A stretch of 64,000 bases of DNA from Halegenticoccus soli (lineage in GTDB: Archaea; Halobacteriota; Halobacteria; Halobacteriales; Haloferacaceae), in assembly GCF_002844195.1 (NCBI RefSeq), contig NZ_PEND01000002.1, positions 1 to 64,000 of the forward strand, written 5' to 3'. Both the position numbers and the translations under genes were made by a program. Of the stretch, positions 8,924-17,925 are shown piece after piece. Below the pieces are notes generated by a model. That model was not told the origin of the DNA. It searched no databases and was given only the letters and a program-made list of their open reading frames with translations. Position 1 is the stretch's first letter, and each line of letters begins with the position of its first letter.

Positions 8924-9928
8924 TCACGAATCGGCCGTCGTGACCCGCTCTTCGACGACGCGCAGACTCGTCCAGTACGTCTGCCCCTCGTAGCGGACGA
9001 GATAGTTCCCGTTCGGGGACTGATCCACCTCGTCCCTCCCTCTTTTTTCTTCGCCTACCGCGTCGTAGACGTCCGTTCTCGACCTGAACTGGTCGGCCAG
9101 CGCCCGCATCGCATCCGGCACCGACTCGCCGTGGGGAACGGTGTAGCCGTGGTCCTCCGCTATCGCCCGCGAGACGATCTCCCGCCGGTCGGCCGACAGC
9201 CCCTCCAGTTCGAACTCACACCGCTCCCGGACGTCGCTTCCGAACCCGGAGGCGGATTCGTGGATTAGTTCCGCCTCGTATTCGTACGTGTTCAGCGGCG
9301 CGTCGTACGATCCCCTCACGTCGAAGCGTCCGCGCGTCTCGGCGTCCCAGACGATCACCGAGTACTCGGGTTCGGGGACCAGCGCGGATTCTTCGATCGT
9401 ATCGTCGAGATACAGCAGGGACGTGCCGAATCCGAGGAACTCGATGTCGCTCCAGCCGCGCCGCTCGAACGTCTCTCTGTCCACCTCGGGGAGGTCGTCG
9501 TACTCGACCGCCTCCGTGCCGTCGATTTCGCCGTCGGCCGGATTCAGCGTGATCTGAAAGGACGTCGCCGGCTCCGAGTCGACGACGGCGTGCGAGAGTT
9601 CGTACACCGCCCCCTCGTAGACGAACGCGTCGCGCGCGTGGACCGGCGGGTCCGTTCCCTCCGCTCGCGGCGACTCGCCGGCGACCGCGTTGGCCACCAG
9701 TTCTCGCTCCTCGTTCCGTCCTTCGAAGCTCAGATTCTGACTGTGCGTCGTGCGCTCCGCGATCTCCGCGTCCGTGACCGCGTCCATCTCGAAAGCCGCC
9801 GCCGGCGCTTTTCCGACGGCCGCCGCGCCGTTTCCGAACCCGGCGTTCCCGAGCCCGGTGCACCCGGAGAGCGCCGACGCGGCGAGGACGGAGCCGTACG
9901 CGACGAGGTCGCGGCGGTTCAGGTTCAT
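8924..9928 (-). CDS. Secreted lipoprotein of unknown function
   Basis: 334 residues. The N-terminus MNLNRRDLV with a hydrophobic run and the lipobox ALSGC (lipidated Cys23) indicates a Tat-exported lipoprotein anchored to the outer face of the membrane. The mature part is acidic and soluble, with no recognised catalytic motif. ATG 9928 is chosen because it gives the signal sequence directly; the upstream in-frame residues are not signal-like. An AT-rich CCTTTTTC lies about 25 nt before it. Monocistronic, upstream of the arg cluster's end. Function unknown. Confidence 0.75.
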   Translation of the reverse strand: MNLNRRDLVAYGSVLAASALSGCTGLGNAGFGNGAAAVGKAPAAAFEMDAVTDAEIAERTTHSQNLSFEGRNEERELVANAVAGESPRAEGTDPPVHARDAFVYEGAVYELSHAVVDSEPATSFQITLNPADGEIDGTEAVEYDDLPEVDRETFERRGWSDIEFLGFGTSLLYLDDTIEESALVPEPEYSVIVWDAETRGRFDVRGSYDAPLNTYEYEAELIHESASGFGSDVRERCEFELEGLSADRREIVSRAIAEDHGYTVPHGESVPDAMRALADQFRSRTDVYDAVGEEKRGRDEVDQSPNGNYLVRYEGQTYWTSLRVVEERVTTADS

Positions 9929-10067
9929 ACCGGGATCTTCGATCGCCGGGAAAAAGGTCTTCCGTTGACACAAACGCCGATTTCACTCTCCCCGCCTTTT
10001 TTCATCGTCGGATCGCGCGGAGCGCGACCGCTCCTCGAAAAAGCTGGATCGAAAAGGCCGCTCGCTC

Positions 10068-10080
10068 GTCCCTGCGGGAC
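10068..10080 (-). terminator. Hairpin downstream of argF
   Basis: GTCCC-TGC-GGGAC stem-loop 16 nt after the argF stop on the minus strand, followed by CCTTTTC and GCTTTTTC tracts. It is a reasonable terminator for the lysW-argF operon. A second small hairpin (CGCGC/GCGCG) lies at 10014-10026. Confidence 0.5.
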
Positions 10081-10095
10081 TCGCTCGCGGTTCAG

Positions 10096-10992
10096 TCACT
10101 CCAGGAGCTCGGCCAGCAACCCTTTCTGCGCGTGCAGGCGGTTCTCGGCCTGATCCCAGACCAGCGCGCGGTCGCTTTCGAGCACGCCGTCGGTGATCTC
10201 CTCGCCGCGGTGGGCGGGCAGGCAGTGCATCACCTTCGCGTCCGTGCCCGCCAGGAGGTCCTCGTTCACCTGGAATCCCTCGAACGCCGCGAGTTTCTCG
10301 GCCCGCTGGTCCTCCTGGCCCATGCTGATCCACACGTCGGTGTAGACCACGTCGGCCCCGGCGACGGCCTCCTTCGGGTCGTCGACGACTTCCGGGGCGC
10401 GGCCGAGCTCGGCAGCGCGGCCGAGCACGCCTTCGCCGAGCCCGTAGTCGGGGGGCGTCGAGACGACCAGGTCGATCCCGGCGAGCGCACAGCCGAGGGC
10501 GAACGACCGGCCGACGTTGTTGCCGTCTCCGACCCAGGCCGCGCGCACGTCGAACCCGCCGAACGCCTCCCTGATCGTCAGCAGATCCGCGAGCGTCTGA
10601 CACGGGTGGGCGTCGTCGGTCAGGCCGTTCACGATCGGCACGTCGGCGTACTCGACGAGTTCGAGCAGGTCGGCGTGGTCGAACAGGCGCGCCATCACGG
10701 CGTCGACGTACCGCGACAGCACGCGCGAGGTGTCCTTCAGCGGCTCGCCGTGGCCGAGCTGAATGTCGTCCGGTCCGAGGAAGATGGCGTGGCCGCCGAG
10801 CTGCGTCATCCCCGTCTCGAAGGAGATGCGCGTCCGGGTGCTCGGCTTCTCGAACAGCATCCCGAGCGTCGACCGCGGGAAGCGCGCGTCGTCCTCGCCG
10901 GACTTGAGCGCCGCCGCGCGATCGAGCACGGTCGCCAGATCGTCGGCCGACAGGTCGTCGACGTCGGTCAAGTGCGTCGTCTGGATCGTCAT
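10096..10992 (-). CDS. argF: Ornithine carbamoyltransferase
   Basis: 298 residues. Transfers the carbamoyl group of carbamoyl phosphate to ornithine, giving citrulline. The carbamoyl-phosphate site STRTR is at 51-55, HPCQ at 129-132, and the ornithine-binding HCLPAHRG loop near 254. Length is normal for OTCases. Start ATG 10992 overlaps the argE stop by 4 nt (ATGA), so it is translationally coupled as the last gene of the lysW-argX-C-B-D-E-F operon. The same enzyme could serve the catabolic arginine deiminase route in haloarchaea, but its place here argues for biosynthesis. Confidence 0.95.
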   Translation of the reverse strand: MTIQTTHLTDVDDLSADDLATVLDRAAALKSGEDDARFPRSTLGMLFEKPSTRTRISFETGMTQLGGHAIFLGPDDIQLGHGEPLKDTSRVLSRYVDAVMARLFDHADLLELVEYADVPIVNGLTDDAHPCQTLADLLTIREAFGGFDVRAAWVGDGNNVGRSFALGCALAGIDLVVSTPPDYGLGEGVLGRAAELGRAPEVVDDPKEAVAGADVVYTDVWISMGQEDQRAEKLAAFEGFQVNEDLLAGTDAKVMHCLPAHRGEEITDGVLESDRALVWDQAENRLHAQKGLLAELLE

Positions 10993-12071
10993 TCCTCACC
11001 CGCGAGCCGTTCGCACGCGTCGACCAGCACCGCGACCGAGCGGTCGAACTCGGCGAGCGACAGGTGCTCGTCGGGCGCGTGGTCGAGGTCCGAGTTGCCG
11101 GGGCCGTAGGTCGCCATCGGGCAGTCCCACGCCCCCGCGAAGATGTTCATGTCGCTGGTTCCGGTCTTCCGGAGGAGCCGGGGGTCGCCGCCCGCGCTCC
11201 TGATCGCCACGCGGAACGCGCGGGCGACCTCGGTCCGGGGGCTCTGCATGACGGGCGGCACGTCGTCGTACCAGTGGACGGTGCCGCCGTTCAGCTCGCC
11301 GTCGGCGATCTCTCGCACCTCCTCGACCGTGTACTTCGGGGGGACGCGGAACTGCACGTCCATCGTCGCCTCCACCGAGAGCCCGTCGTCGGTCGTGCCG
11401 CCGCGCACGTCGACGGGCTTGCACGTCACCCGCTCGAAGACGGGCGTCCACTCGTCTTCCTCGAAGGCCGCCTCGACGCGGTTCCACCAGTCCATCGCGT
11501 CCTGGATGGCGTTGTTCTCGGGGCGGGAGGTGTGGCCCGATTCGCTCGTGGCGACGTACGTCCCGGCGAGCAGCCCCCGGTACCCGAGGGTAATGCCGTC
11601 CCAGCCGCTCGGTTCGCCGTTGACCACCGCGCCGGGCTCGTCCGCCCGGTCCTCGACGAGGTGCCGCGCGCCGCGCGAGTCGACCTCCTCGCCGGTGACG
11701 CCGACGAAGCTCACGCCGGTCTCGACCGCCGCCGCGGCCATCGCCGCCAGCGGACCGGTCGCGTCGACGCTCCCTCGGCCCCACAGTTCGGGGCCGTCCT
11801 CGCCCTCCTTCACTTCGACGGGGATGTCGCCGGGCACGGTGTCGATGTGGGAGGTGAGGAGCACCGCGTCGTCGGCCGGCGCGCGGACGTTCCCGACCTC
11901 GTCGATCCACGCTTCGCGACCGTGCGCCTCGAAGAAGGCGGCGAGCCGCTCCGCGGCCGCCCCCTCCTCTCCCGAAGGGGAGGGGATGGAGACGAGGTCG
12001 ACGAGCAGTTCCCGCGCCTCGGTGTCGACCGCGCCGCTCGCGGCGGCGCTCTCGCCGTCCGCCGCGCTCAT
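10989..12071 (-). CDS. argE: [LysW]-ornithine (lysine) hydrolase
   Basis: 360 residues, M20-family metallopeptidase of the LysK/ArgE type. It releases ornithine from the LysW carrier. Metal-ligand motifs are visible: TSHIDTVPGD near residue 74, the GRGSVDATGPLAAM segment, the catalytic TGEEVDSRGA near 128, and C-terminal GPGNSDLDHAPDEHLS. ATG 12071 overlaps the argD stop by 4 nt, and its own stop overlaps argF, both ATGA. Presence of lysW and argX in the cluster makes the LysW-linked substrate far more likely than free acetylornithine. Confidence 0.9.
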   Translation of the reverse strand: MSAADGESAAASGAVDTEARELLVDLVSIPSPSGEEGAAAERLAAFFEAHGREAWIDEVGNVRAPADDAVLLTSHIDTVPGDIPVEVKEGEDGPELWGRGSVDATGPLAAMAAAAVETGVSFVGVTGEEVDSRGARHLVEDRADEPGAVVNGEPSGWDGITLGYRGLLAGTYVATSESGHTSRPENNAIQDAMDWWNRVEAAFEEDEWTPVFERVTCKPVDVRGGTTDDGLSVEATMDVQFRVPPKYTVEEVREIADGELNGGTVHWYDDVPPVMQSPRTEVARAFRVAIRSAGGDPRLLRKTGTSDMNIFAGAWDCPMATYGPGNSDLDHAPDEHLSLAEFDRSVAVLVDACERLAGEE

Positions 12072-13204
12072 CCGAGCACCCCCGTCAGCGCGTCGACGAA
12101 CCGGTCGGCGTGCTCCTCCTCGACGACGAGCGGCGGGAGCAGGCGGACGACGGACCGCCCGGCGGGGAGCGCGAGCACCCCCTCTTCCAGCGCCAGGTCC
12201 CTGAGCACGCGGTTCGCGCCGCGCTTCACCTCGATGCCGATCATGAGCCCCCGACCGCGCACGTCGCGGACGGGCAGGTCGTGCGCCGCCGCGGCCTCCT
12301 CGACGCGCTCCGTCAGGTACCCGCCGAGGTCGCCGGCGTGCGTCGGCAGGTCCTCCTCCACGATCACGTCGAGCGTGGCGTTCGCCGCCGCGCAGACGAC
12401 CGGCCCGCCGCTGAACGTCGACCCGTGGTCGCCGGGCTCCTCGGCGATCCAGTCGGCGCAGAGCGTCGCGCCGAGCGGCAGACCGCTGGCGACGCCTTTC
12501 GCCGTCGTCAAGACGTCCGGCGTCACGCCCGCGGCCTCGCAGGCCCACAGCGTTCCGCACCGGCCGACGCCGGTCTGGATCTCGTCGAAGGCGAGCGCCG
12601 CGCCCGCCTCCTCGGTCAGGTCGCGGGCCGCCCGCAGGTACTCGGGGTCGGCGGGGTGGATGCCCCCCTCGCCCTGGACGGGTTCGAGGAACACCGCGGC
12701 GGTCTCGTCGTCGACCGCCTCGGCGAGCTCCTCCTCGTCGCCGTAGCTGACGAACTCAACGTCGCCCGCGAGCGGCTCGAACGGCGCCTTGTACTTCCGC
12801 TTCCACGTCATCGCCAGCGCGCCCAGCGTCCGGCCGTGGAAGCCGCGCTTCGTGGCGATGATCTTCGAGTTCCCGGTGGCGCTCCGGGCGAACTTCATCG
12901 CCGCCTCGTTGGCCTCCGTCCCGGAGTTACACAGCCAGACGTTGTCGATCCCCTCCGGCGCGAGCGTCGCCAGCTTCCCGTACAGCTCCGTCCGGGCCGC
13001 GACGGGGTACGACGCCTGCACGTACATGAGCTCCGCGGCCTGCTCTTGCACGGCTTCGACCACCTTCGGGTGGCAGTGGCCGACCGCCGCGACGGCGTAG
13101 CTCGCGCCGAAGTCCAGGTACTCGGTCCCGTCGTCGGCGTAGAGGTACGGCCCCTCGCCCGACTCGATCGCGACGGGCTTCTCGGAGAAGACGAAGCCGC
13201 TCAT
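12068..13204 (-). CDS. argD: [LysW]-glutamate semialdehyde / acetylornithine-type aminotransferase
   Basis: 378 residues, class III PLP-dependent aminotransferase. It converts LysW-linked glutamate semialdehyde to LysW-ornithine using glutamate. Visible features are the GTEANEAAMKFAR cofactor-phosphate loop near residue 94, the ALAFDEIQTGVGR segment with the PLP-binding Asp, and the Schiff-base Lys in TTAKGVASG near 235. ATG 13204 overlaps the argB stop (ATGA). Haloarchaeal ArgD is close to LysJ, so it may accept aminoadipate-derived substrates too, but the full arg set points to arginine. Confidence 0.93.
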   Translation of the reverse strand: MSGFVFSEKPVAIESGEGPYLYADDGTEYLDFGASYAVAAVGHCHPKVVEAVQEQAAELMYVQASYPVAARTELYGKLATLAPEGIDNVWLCNSGTEANEAAMKFARSATGNSKIIATKRGFHGRTLGALAMTWKRKYKAPFEPLAGDVEFVSYGDEEELAEAVDDETAAVFLEPVQGEGGIHPADPEYLRAARDLTEEAGAALAFDEIQTGVGRCGTLWACEAAGVTPDVLTTAKGVASGLPLGATLCADWIAEEPGDHGSTFSGGPVVCAAANATLDVIVEEDLPTHAGDLGGYLTERVEEAAAAHDLPVRDVRGRGLMIGIEVKRGANRVLRDLALEEGVLALPAGRSVVRLLPPLVVEEEHADRFVDALTGVLG

Positions 13205-14157
13205 CCCGCGACCTCCGTCCCGTCGGCGAGCGCGCTCCGCTTCACGTGCGTCCCGCCGCCGTTGAGCGCCGCGATGATCGGGTCGCGGACGTTTGCGTCG
13301 GCGACGACGACCTCCGGCGATCCCCCGTCGAGGGCCTCGGTAGCCGCCATGACCTTCTTCGTCATGAAGCCCTCCGCGGCCTCCTTCAGGGCGTCGAGCT
13401 CCGCGGGCGTCGAAACGGACTCGACGAGCGTCTCCGGATCCTCGGGGTCGGCGTAGACGCCCGACACGTCCGTCAGCACGACGAGCGTCCCGCCCAGCGC
13501 CCCCGCGACGGCCGCGGCGGCGCGGTCCGCGTCGGCGTTGACGGGGACCCCGTCGTCCGCCAGCATCGGCACCGTCACGACGGGCGTGTACCCCCCGTCG
13601 AGCAGCGTCTCCAGCAGGTCGGCGTTGACCCCGGTGATCTTCCCGGAGTGGTCGCCGCGCTTTATCTTCTTCTTGCCGTCCTCGACCACGCGGACGGCCG
13701 ACTTCCGGGGGCCGGTGAGGAGGCCGCCGTCGACGCCCGACAGGCCGACCGCGTCGACGCCGGCCTCGCGGAGGGTGGCCGTCAGGTCGGTGTTGAGCTT
13801 CCCGGGCATCACCATCGAGAACACCTCCATGGTGCGCTCGTCGGTGAACCGCCCCTTGATCCCCGACGGCGTCTCGACGTAGGTCGGCTCCTCGCCGAGC
13901 TCCTCGAGCGTCTCGTCCACCGCGGTCGAGCCGCCGTGGACGACGACGACCTTCTGGCCGTTGGCGACGAGGTGGGCGACGTCGCCGACCGCGCCGGCGG
14001 GGTCGACCGCCCGCGCCCCGCCGATCTTGACCACGACCGGCGGTTCCTCGGCCGTTCCGCCGTCGGTTCGTAACTGTCCTTTCGAATCGCCGTCGATCAG
14101 TTCCTCGTGCGCCGCGAGCAGTTCCTCGCGGGCGTAGGCGGTGTCGCGTCTCGTCAT
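13201..14157 (-). CDS. argB: [LysW]-glutamate kinase
   Basis: 318 residues, amino-acid kinase family (ArgB/LysZ). It phosphorylates the side-chain carboxylate of LysW-bound glutamate. The kinase core begins at PVVVKIGGARAV near residue 40, followed by VVVHGGSTAVDE and the nucleotide-binding VVLTDVSGVYAD. The first 40 residues (with EELLAAHEELIDGDSKG) are an extra acidic helix before the usual start, so a shorter protein from an internal GTG is possible; ATG 14157, 2 nt after the argC stop, fits the operon spacing. The stop overlaps argD by 4 nt. Confidence 0.9.
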   Translation of the reverse strand: MTRRDTAYAREELLAAHEELIDGDSKGQLRTDGGTAEEPPVVVKIGGARAVDPAGAVGDVAHLVANGQKVVVVHGGSTAVDETLEELGEEPTYVETPSGIKGRFTDERTMEVFSMVMPGKLNTDLTATLREAGVDAVGLSGVDGGLLTGPRKSAVRVVEDGKKKIKRGDHSGKITGVNADLLETLLDGGYTPVVTVPMLADDGVPVNADADRAAAAVAGALGGTLVVLTDVSGVYADPEDPETLVESVSTPAELDALKEAAEGFMTKKVMAATEALDGGSPEVVVADANVRDPIIAALNGGGTHVKRSALADGTEVAG

Positions 14158-14159
14158 GG

Positions 14160-15197
14160 TTACGGGGCCCCCACGGGGTGCAGTCCGCCGAACTCCAGGC
14201 CGGCGGTCTCTTCGAGGCCGAGTGCGAGGTTGGCCGCGTGGACGGCCTGGCCGGCCGAACCCTTCATCATGTTGTCGATGGCCGAAAAGACGACCAGCCG
14301 CCGGTTCGGCGGGTCGACCTCGAAGCCGACCTCGGCGTAGTTCGTGCCGGCGACGACCTTCGGCTCGGGGTAGCGGTAGACGCCGCCCCCGCCGGAGACG
14401 GTCCGAACGAACGGCTCCGCCTCGTAGCTCTCGCGGTACGCGCCCCAGAGGTCGCCCTTCGTGACGGGACCGTCCGGGAAGACGTGGCAGGTCGCCGACG
14501 CCCCGCGGATCATGTCCACCGCGTGCACGGTGAAGGAGACGGACAGGCCGAGGTACTCTTCGATCTCCGCCTCGTGGCGGTGGCTCGTGGGGGCGTAGGG
14601 GCGGACGATGCCCGATCGCTCGGCGTGCGACGAGGCCTTGCCGGCGCTCGCGCCGCCCTCCGAGGAGCCGACCTTCACGTCGACGACGACCCGCTCGTCG
14701 CCGTCGAGGATCTCCGCGTCGAAAAGCGGCTTCAGCCCGAGGATCGTCGCGGTCGCGTTGCAGCCGCCGGCCGCGATCAGCTCCGCGCCGGGGAGGTTCT
14801 CGCGGTTGAGTTCGGGCAGCGCGTACTCGGCCTTCTCCAGGTACTCGGGGCACGCGTGCCCGTCGTACCACTCGTCGTACTGCTCCTCGGTCGAGAGCCG
14901 GAAGTCCGCCGAGAGGTCGACGACCGCGTCCGCGGCGTCGAAGAACGCGTCCACGTGCCGCATCGAGACGCCGTGGGGCGTCGCGGCGAACAGCACGTCC
15001 ACCGATTCGAGGTCCTCCGGCGACGAGAAGCGCAGGTCGAGGTCGCGGAGGTTGGGGTGGACGGAGCCGACCGTCTTTCGGTCGTACTCGCGGCTCGTCG
15101 CCTGCGCGATCTCGAAGTCGGGGTGGCCGGCGAGCAGGCGGAGCAGCTCCCCGCCCGTGAAGCCGCTGCCGCCGACGACGGACGCCGAAAGCGTCAC
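14160..15197 (-). CDS. argC: [LysW]-glutamyl-phosphate reductase
   Basis: 345 residues, ArgC/LysY family. It reduces the acyl phosphate made by ArgB to the semialdehyde with NADPH. The Rossmann start VVGGSGFTGGELLRLLAG is at 7-24 and the catalytic Cys is in AAGGCNATATILGL near residue 145, with the HRHEAEIEEYLG segment later. The start is GTG 15197, overlapping the argX stop by 4 nt (GTGA). Length and motifs are normal for the family. Confidence 0.94.
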   Translation of the reverse strand: MTLSASVVGGSGFTGGELLRLLAGHPDFEIAQATSREYDRKTVGSVHPNLRDLDLRFSSPEDLESVDVLFAATPHGVSMRHVDAFFDAADAVVDLSADFRLSTEEQYDEWYDGHACPEYLEKAEYALPELNRENLPGAELIAAGGCNATATILGLKPLFDAEILDGDERVVVDVKVGSSEGGASAGKASSHAERSGIVRPYAPTSHRHEAEIEEYLGLSVSFTVHAVDMIRGASATCHVFPDGPVTKGDLWGAYRESYEAEPFVRTVSGGGGVYRYPEPKVVAGTNYAEVGFEVDPPNRRLVVFSAIDNMMKGSAGQAVHAANLALGLEETAGLEFGGLHPVGAP

Positions 15198-16072
15198 GGC
15201 GTCACCTCCGCCACCTCGTCGCCCGCGCTCGCGGCCCTGGCTTCGAGCCAGTCGACGACCGCGGCGGGCACGTCGACGTCTGCCGCCTCCGAGAGCGCCT
15301 TGAACTCCACGGTGTGGTTCACCTCGTGGACGGTGTAGCTCTCGCCGGTCTCCATGAGGTCGACGCCGAGGAGGCCGCCGCCGACCGCGTCGCTCGCCGC
15401 CGCCACGAGTTCGAGCGCCTCGTCGTCGAGCTCGAATGCGTCCGTCTCGCCGCCCTTCGCGGCGTTCGTCAGCCAGTGGTCCGAGCTCCGGGTCATGGCG
15501 GCGACGGGCTCGCCGTCGGCCGCGAGCACGCGGATGTCACGCCCGGGTTTCTCGACGAACTCCTGGACGTAGAACACCTTGTGCTCGTAGTGGCCCAGGG
15601 TGGCCTTGTGTTCTAAGATCGCTTCGGCCGCGTTCCGGCTGTCGATCTTCGCCATCAGGCGGCCCCACGAGCCGACGACGGGCTTGAGCACGCAGGGGTA
15701 GCCGAACGACTCGATGGCCTCCAGCGCGGCCTCCTTCGTGAACGCCACCTCGGTCTGCGGCGTGGGCACGCCGGCCTCGGCGAGCGCCAGGCTGTTCTTC
15801 GCCTTGTCGGCGCAGATCTCGGCCGTCTCCGCGGAGTTGACGACCGGGACGCCGTACGATTCGAGAAAGCGCGTCGCGTACAGGCTCCGGCTCGTCGCCA
15901 GACAGCGGTCGACGACGAGGTCGACATCCTCCACGGGCGCGGTCGTCCCGTCGAGTCCGAACCGGTGCTCGCGCACGTCGATCTTCGTCACGTCGTGGCC
16001 GCGGTCGCGCAGCTCCGACAGGAGCAGCTTCTCGTCCCTGCGGATCCGGGAGTAGAGGATTCCGACGTGCAA
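15194..16072 (-). CDS. argX: Glutamate--LysW ligase (ATP-grasp)
   Basis: 292 residues, RimK-type ATP-grasp ligase of the ArgX/LysX group. It joins the alpha-amino group of glutamate to the C-terminal glutamate of LysW. Features: GILYSRIRRDEK N-terminus, ATP-grasp core with PCVLKPVVGSWGRLM near 130, and EFVEKPGRDIRV, then the Mg-binding GVDLMETGESYTVHEVNHTVEF near the end. The start is TTG 16072, placed 1 nt after the lysW TAA and behind a GGGGAG embedded in the lysW 3' end; this ribosome-binding site decides the unusual start. Confidence 0.93.
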   Translation of the reverse strand: MHVGILYSRIRRDEKLLLSELRDRGHDVTKIDVREHRFGLDGTTAPVEDVDLVVDRCLATSRSLYATRFLESYGVPVVNSAETAEICADKAKNSLALAEAGVPTPQTEVAFTKEAALEAIESFGYPCVLKPVVGSWGRLMAKIDSRNAAEAILEHKATLGHYEHKVFYVQEFVEKPGRDIRVLAADGEPVAAMTRSSDHWLTNAAKGGETDAFELDDEALELVAAASDAVGGGLLGVDLMETGESYTVHEVNHTVEFKALSEAADVDVPAAVVDWLEARAASAGDEVAEVTP

Positions 16073-16073
16073 T

Positions 16074-16244
16074 TTACTCCCCCCAGTCCTCTTCGAGCTC
16101 CGGGGCTCGCTCGAGGACCGGCGGGTTCACGTCGATGACCTCCAGCTCCGCGCCGCAGGTTCCGCAGTCGATGATCTCACCCGTCTCCAGGTCGTCGTAC
16201 AGGGACACGTCGGCCCCGCACTCGGGACATTCTACCTCGGTCAT
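16074..16244 (-). CDS. lysW: Amino-group carrier protein LysW
   Basis: 56 residues. Two C-x2-C pairs (C6/C9 and C27/C30) form the zinc ribbon and the chain ends in the hallmark EDWGE. The gamma-carboxyl of the last Glu receives the amino group of glutamate, and the acidic surface presents the intermediate to ArgB, ArgC, ArgD and ArgE. First gene of the argX-C-B-D-E-F operon, with TAA one base before the argX TTG. A TATA box lies about 30 nt before the ATG and a GGAG 9 nt before it. Confidence 0.95.
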   Translation of the reverse strand: MTEVECPECGADVSLYDDLETGEIIDCGTCGAELEVIDVNPPVLERAPELEEDWGE

Positions 16245-16270
16245 GCGTGTCTGCTCCTTCCCCGTTGACC

Positions 16271-16280
16271 ACTATAAAGC
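16271..16280 (-). promoter_or_regulatory. TATA box of the lysW-argF operon
   Basis: Minus-strand GCTTTATAGT, 27-36 nt before the lysW ATG, in an AT-rich stretch (16261-16390) that contrasts with the GC-rich surroundings. Confidence 0.65.
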
Positions 16281-16390
16281 CTTCGAATATGTATTAAATC
16301 AAACAAGACAGATACTACACTCTAACCGGGATTTAGGCGTTCTTTACTCGCATCGGTCGAACCCGTTGTCAGAATTTATATGAATTATGC

Positions 16391-16406
16391 GTCCCCTACC
16401 GGGGAC
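16391..16406 (-). terminator. Hairpin after argH
   Basis: GTCCCC-TACC-GGGGAC, a perfect 6-bp stem 37 nt after the argH stop, followed on the minus strand by an AT-rich run. It probably ends the argG-argH transcript before the separate lysW promoter. Confidence 0.55.
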
Positions 16407-16442
16407 GGCGGCAGCGGTCGCGGCGGTCGTTGAAGGATCGTC

Positions 16443-17921
16443 TCACACATAGCGCTGTACCTCCGCTGTCAGGCGGTCGTCCGCTTCGACTATCGCGTCG
16501 CGTCGCGCGGCGAGCGCGGCGGCGTCCGCGTCGGCGGTCGTCTCCGCGTCGTCGAGCTGGTCCGCGACGGCCGGGGCGGCCGGGCCGCCGGCCGAGTCGC
16601 GGCTCTCGACGCTCTCTCCGGGGTCGAGCGCGGACTCGACGGCGTCGCGGGTCACGAACGCCGATACGGGCTCGCCTACCACGCGTTCTGCGGCCGCGTC
16701 AAGTGTTGCGACGGCCGACGCCGGGTCGTCGCCGAGGTCGACGTCGGGGGCCGCCTCCGCGACGATCTCGTGGGCCGTGCGAAACGGCATCCCCGCCATC
16801 GCGAGCAGATCCGCGACGCCGGTCGCGGTCGAAAAGCCCTCGCCCGCCGCCTCGGCGAGCGCCTCCTCGTTCCACGTCGCGGTCGCCACCGCCCCCGCGG
16901 CGACCTCGGTCGCTTCGGCGACGAGGTCCGCGGCGTCGAAGGCGTGCCGGTGTGCGCGCTGCAGATCGCGGTTGTACGCGCGGGGGAGCCCTTTGAGCGT
17001 CGTCAGCAGCCCGGCGAGGTCGCCGACCGCGTCGCCGGCGCACGCGCGGACGAGCTCCAGCGTGTCGGGGTTCTTCTTCTGGGGCATGATCGACGAGGTC
17101 GACGAGTAGTCGTCCGACAGCTCGACGTGGCCCCTGTTGGCGAAGAGGACGAGGTCCTCCGCCAGCCCCGACAGCGTCACGGCGTGCGTCGCGAGCGCCG
17201 AGAGCGTCTCCGCGAGGAAGTCGCGGGCCGACGAGGCGTCCATCGAGTTGCCGAGGACGCCGTCGAAGCCGAGGAGCTCGGCGGTGCGCTCGCGGTTGAC
17301 GTCGAAGGGTGTCCCGGCGAACGCGGCCGCGCCGAGCGGCGACTGGTTGATCCGACCGTACGCGTCCAGGAGCCGGGCCGTGTCCCGCCGAACCGCCGCC
17401 TCGTACGAGAGCAGGTAGTGCGCGACCGTCGTCGGCTGGGCGGGCTGGAGGTGCGTGTAGCCGGGCATCACCGTCCCGACGTGCTCCTCGGCCGCCCCGA
17501 TCAGCGCCTCGCGGAGCGCGAGCGTCGCCTCGGCCGCGTCGAGCACGTCCTCGCGGAGGCGGTACCGGATGCACGCCGCCACCTCGTCGTTGCGGCTCCG
17601 GGCGGTGTGCATCTTCCCGCCCTCGGTGCCGACGCGCTCTATGACCGCCGACTCGACGGCCTCGTGGATGTCTTCCCCCCCGGGAAGCGCGGCGTGGCCC
17701 GCCGCCTCCACGTCGTCGAGCGCCGCGAGGATCTCCCCGGCGACCTCGTCTTCGACGATCCCCCGCTCTGCGAGCATCACCACGTGCGCGCGATCGACCG
17801 CGAGGTCGGCCGCGAAGATGCGCTCGTCGGCCGCGAGGCTGGAGAGGAACCCGCGGGCGGGGCCGCCGCTGAACCGATCGCGGCGGACGACGCTCGAATC
17901 GCCGGGCTCCTCGCTCGTCAT
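16443..17921 (-). CDS. argH: Argininosuccinate lyase
   Basis: 492 residues, fumarase/aspartase superfamily. Splits argininosuccinate into arginine and fumarate. Conserved blocks are TARSRNDEV near residue 105, GYTHLQPAQPTT near 155, and the signature loop SSIMPQKKNP near 278 with the catalytic Ser. Residues beyond about 430 are more variable and acidic. ATG 17921 is 4 nt after the argG stop, so argG-argH form one unit, read before the lysW operon on the same strand. Confidence 0.95.
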   Translation of the reverse strand: MTSEEPGDSSVVRRDRFSGGPARGFLSSLAADERIFAADLAVDRAHVVMLAERGIVEDEVAGEILAALDDVEAAGHAALPGGEDIHEAVESAVIERVGTEGGKMHTARSRNDEVAACIRYRLREDVLDAAEATLALREALIGAAEEHVGTVMPGYTHLQPAQPTTVAHYLLSYEAAVRRDTARLLDAYGRINQSPLGAAAFAGTPFDVNRERTAELLGFDGVLGNSMDASSARDFLAETLSALATHAVTLSGLAEDLVLFANRGHVELSDDYSSTSSIMPQKKNPDTLELVRACAGDAVGDLAGLLTTLKGLPRAYNRDLQRAHRHAFDAADLVAEATEVAAGAVATATWNEEALAEAAGEGFSTATGVADLLAMAGMPFRTAHEIVAEAAPDVDLGDDPASAVATLDAAAERVVGEPVSAFVTRDAVESALDPGESVESRDSAGGPAAPAVADQLDDAETTADADAAALAARRDAIVEADDRLTAEVQRYV

Positions 17922-17925
17922 CGGA

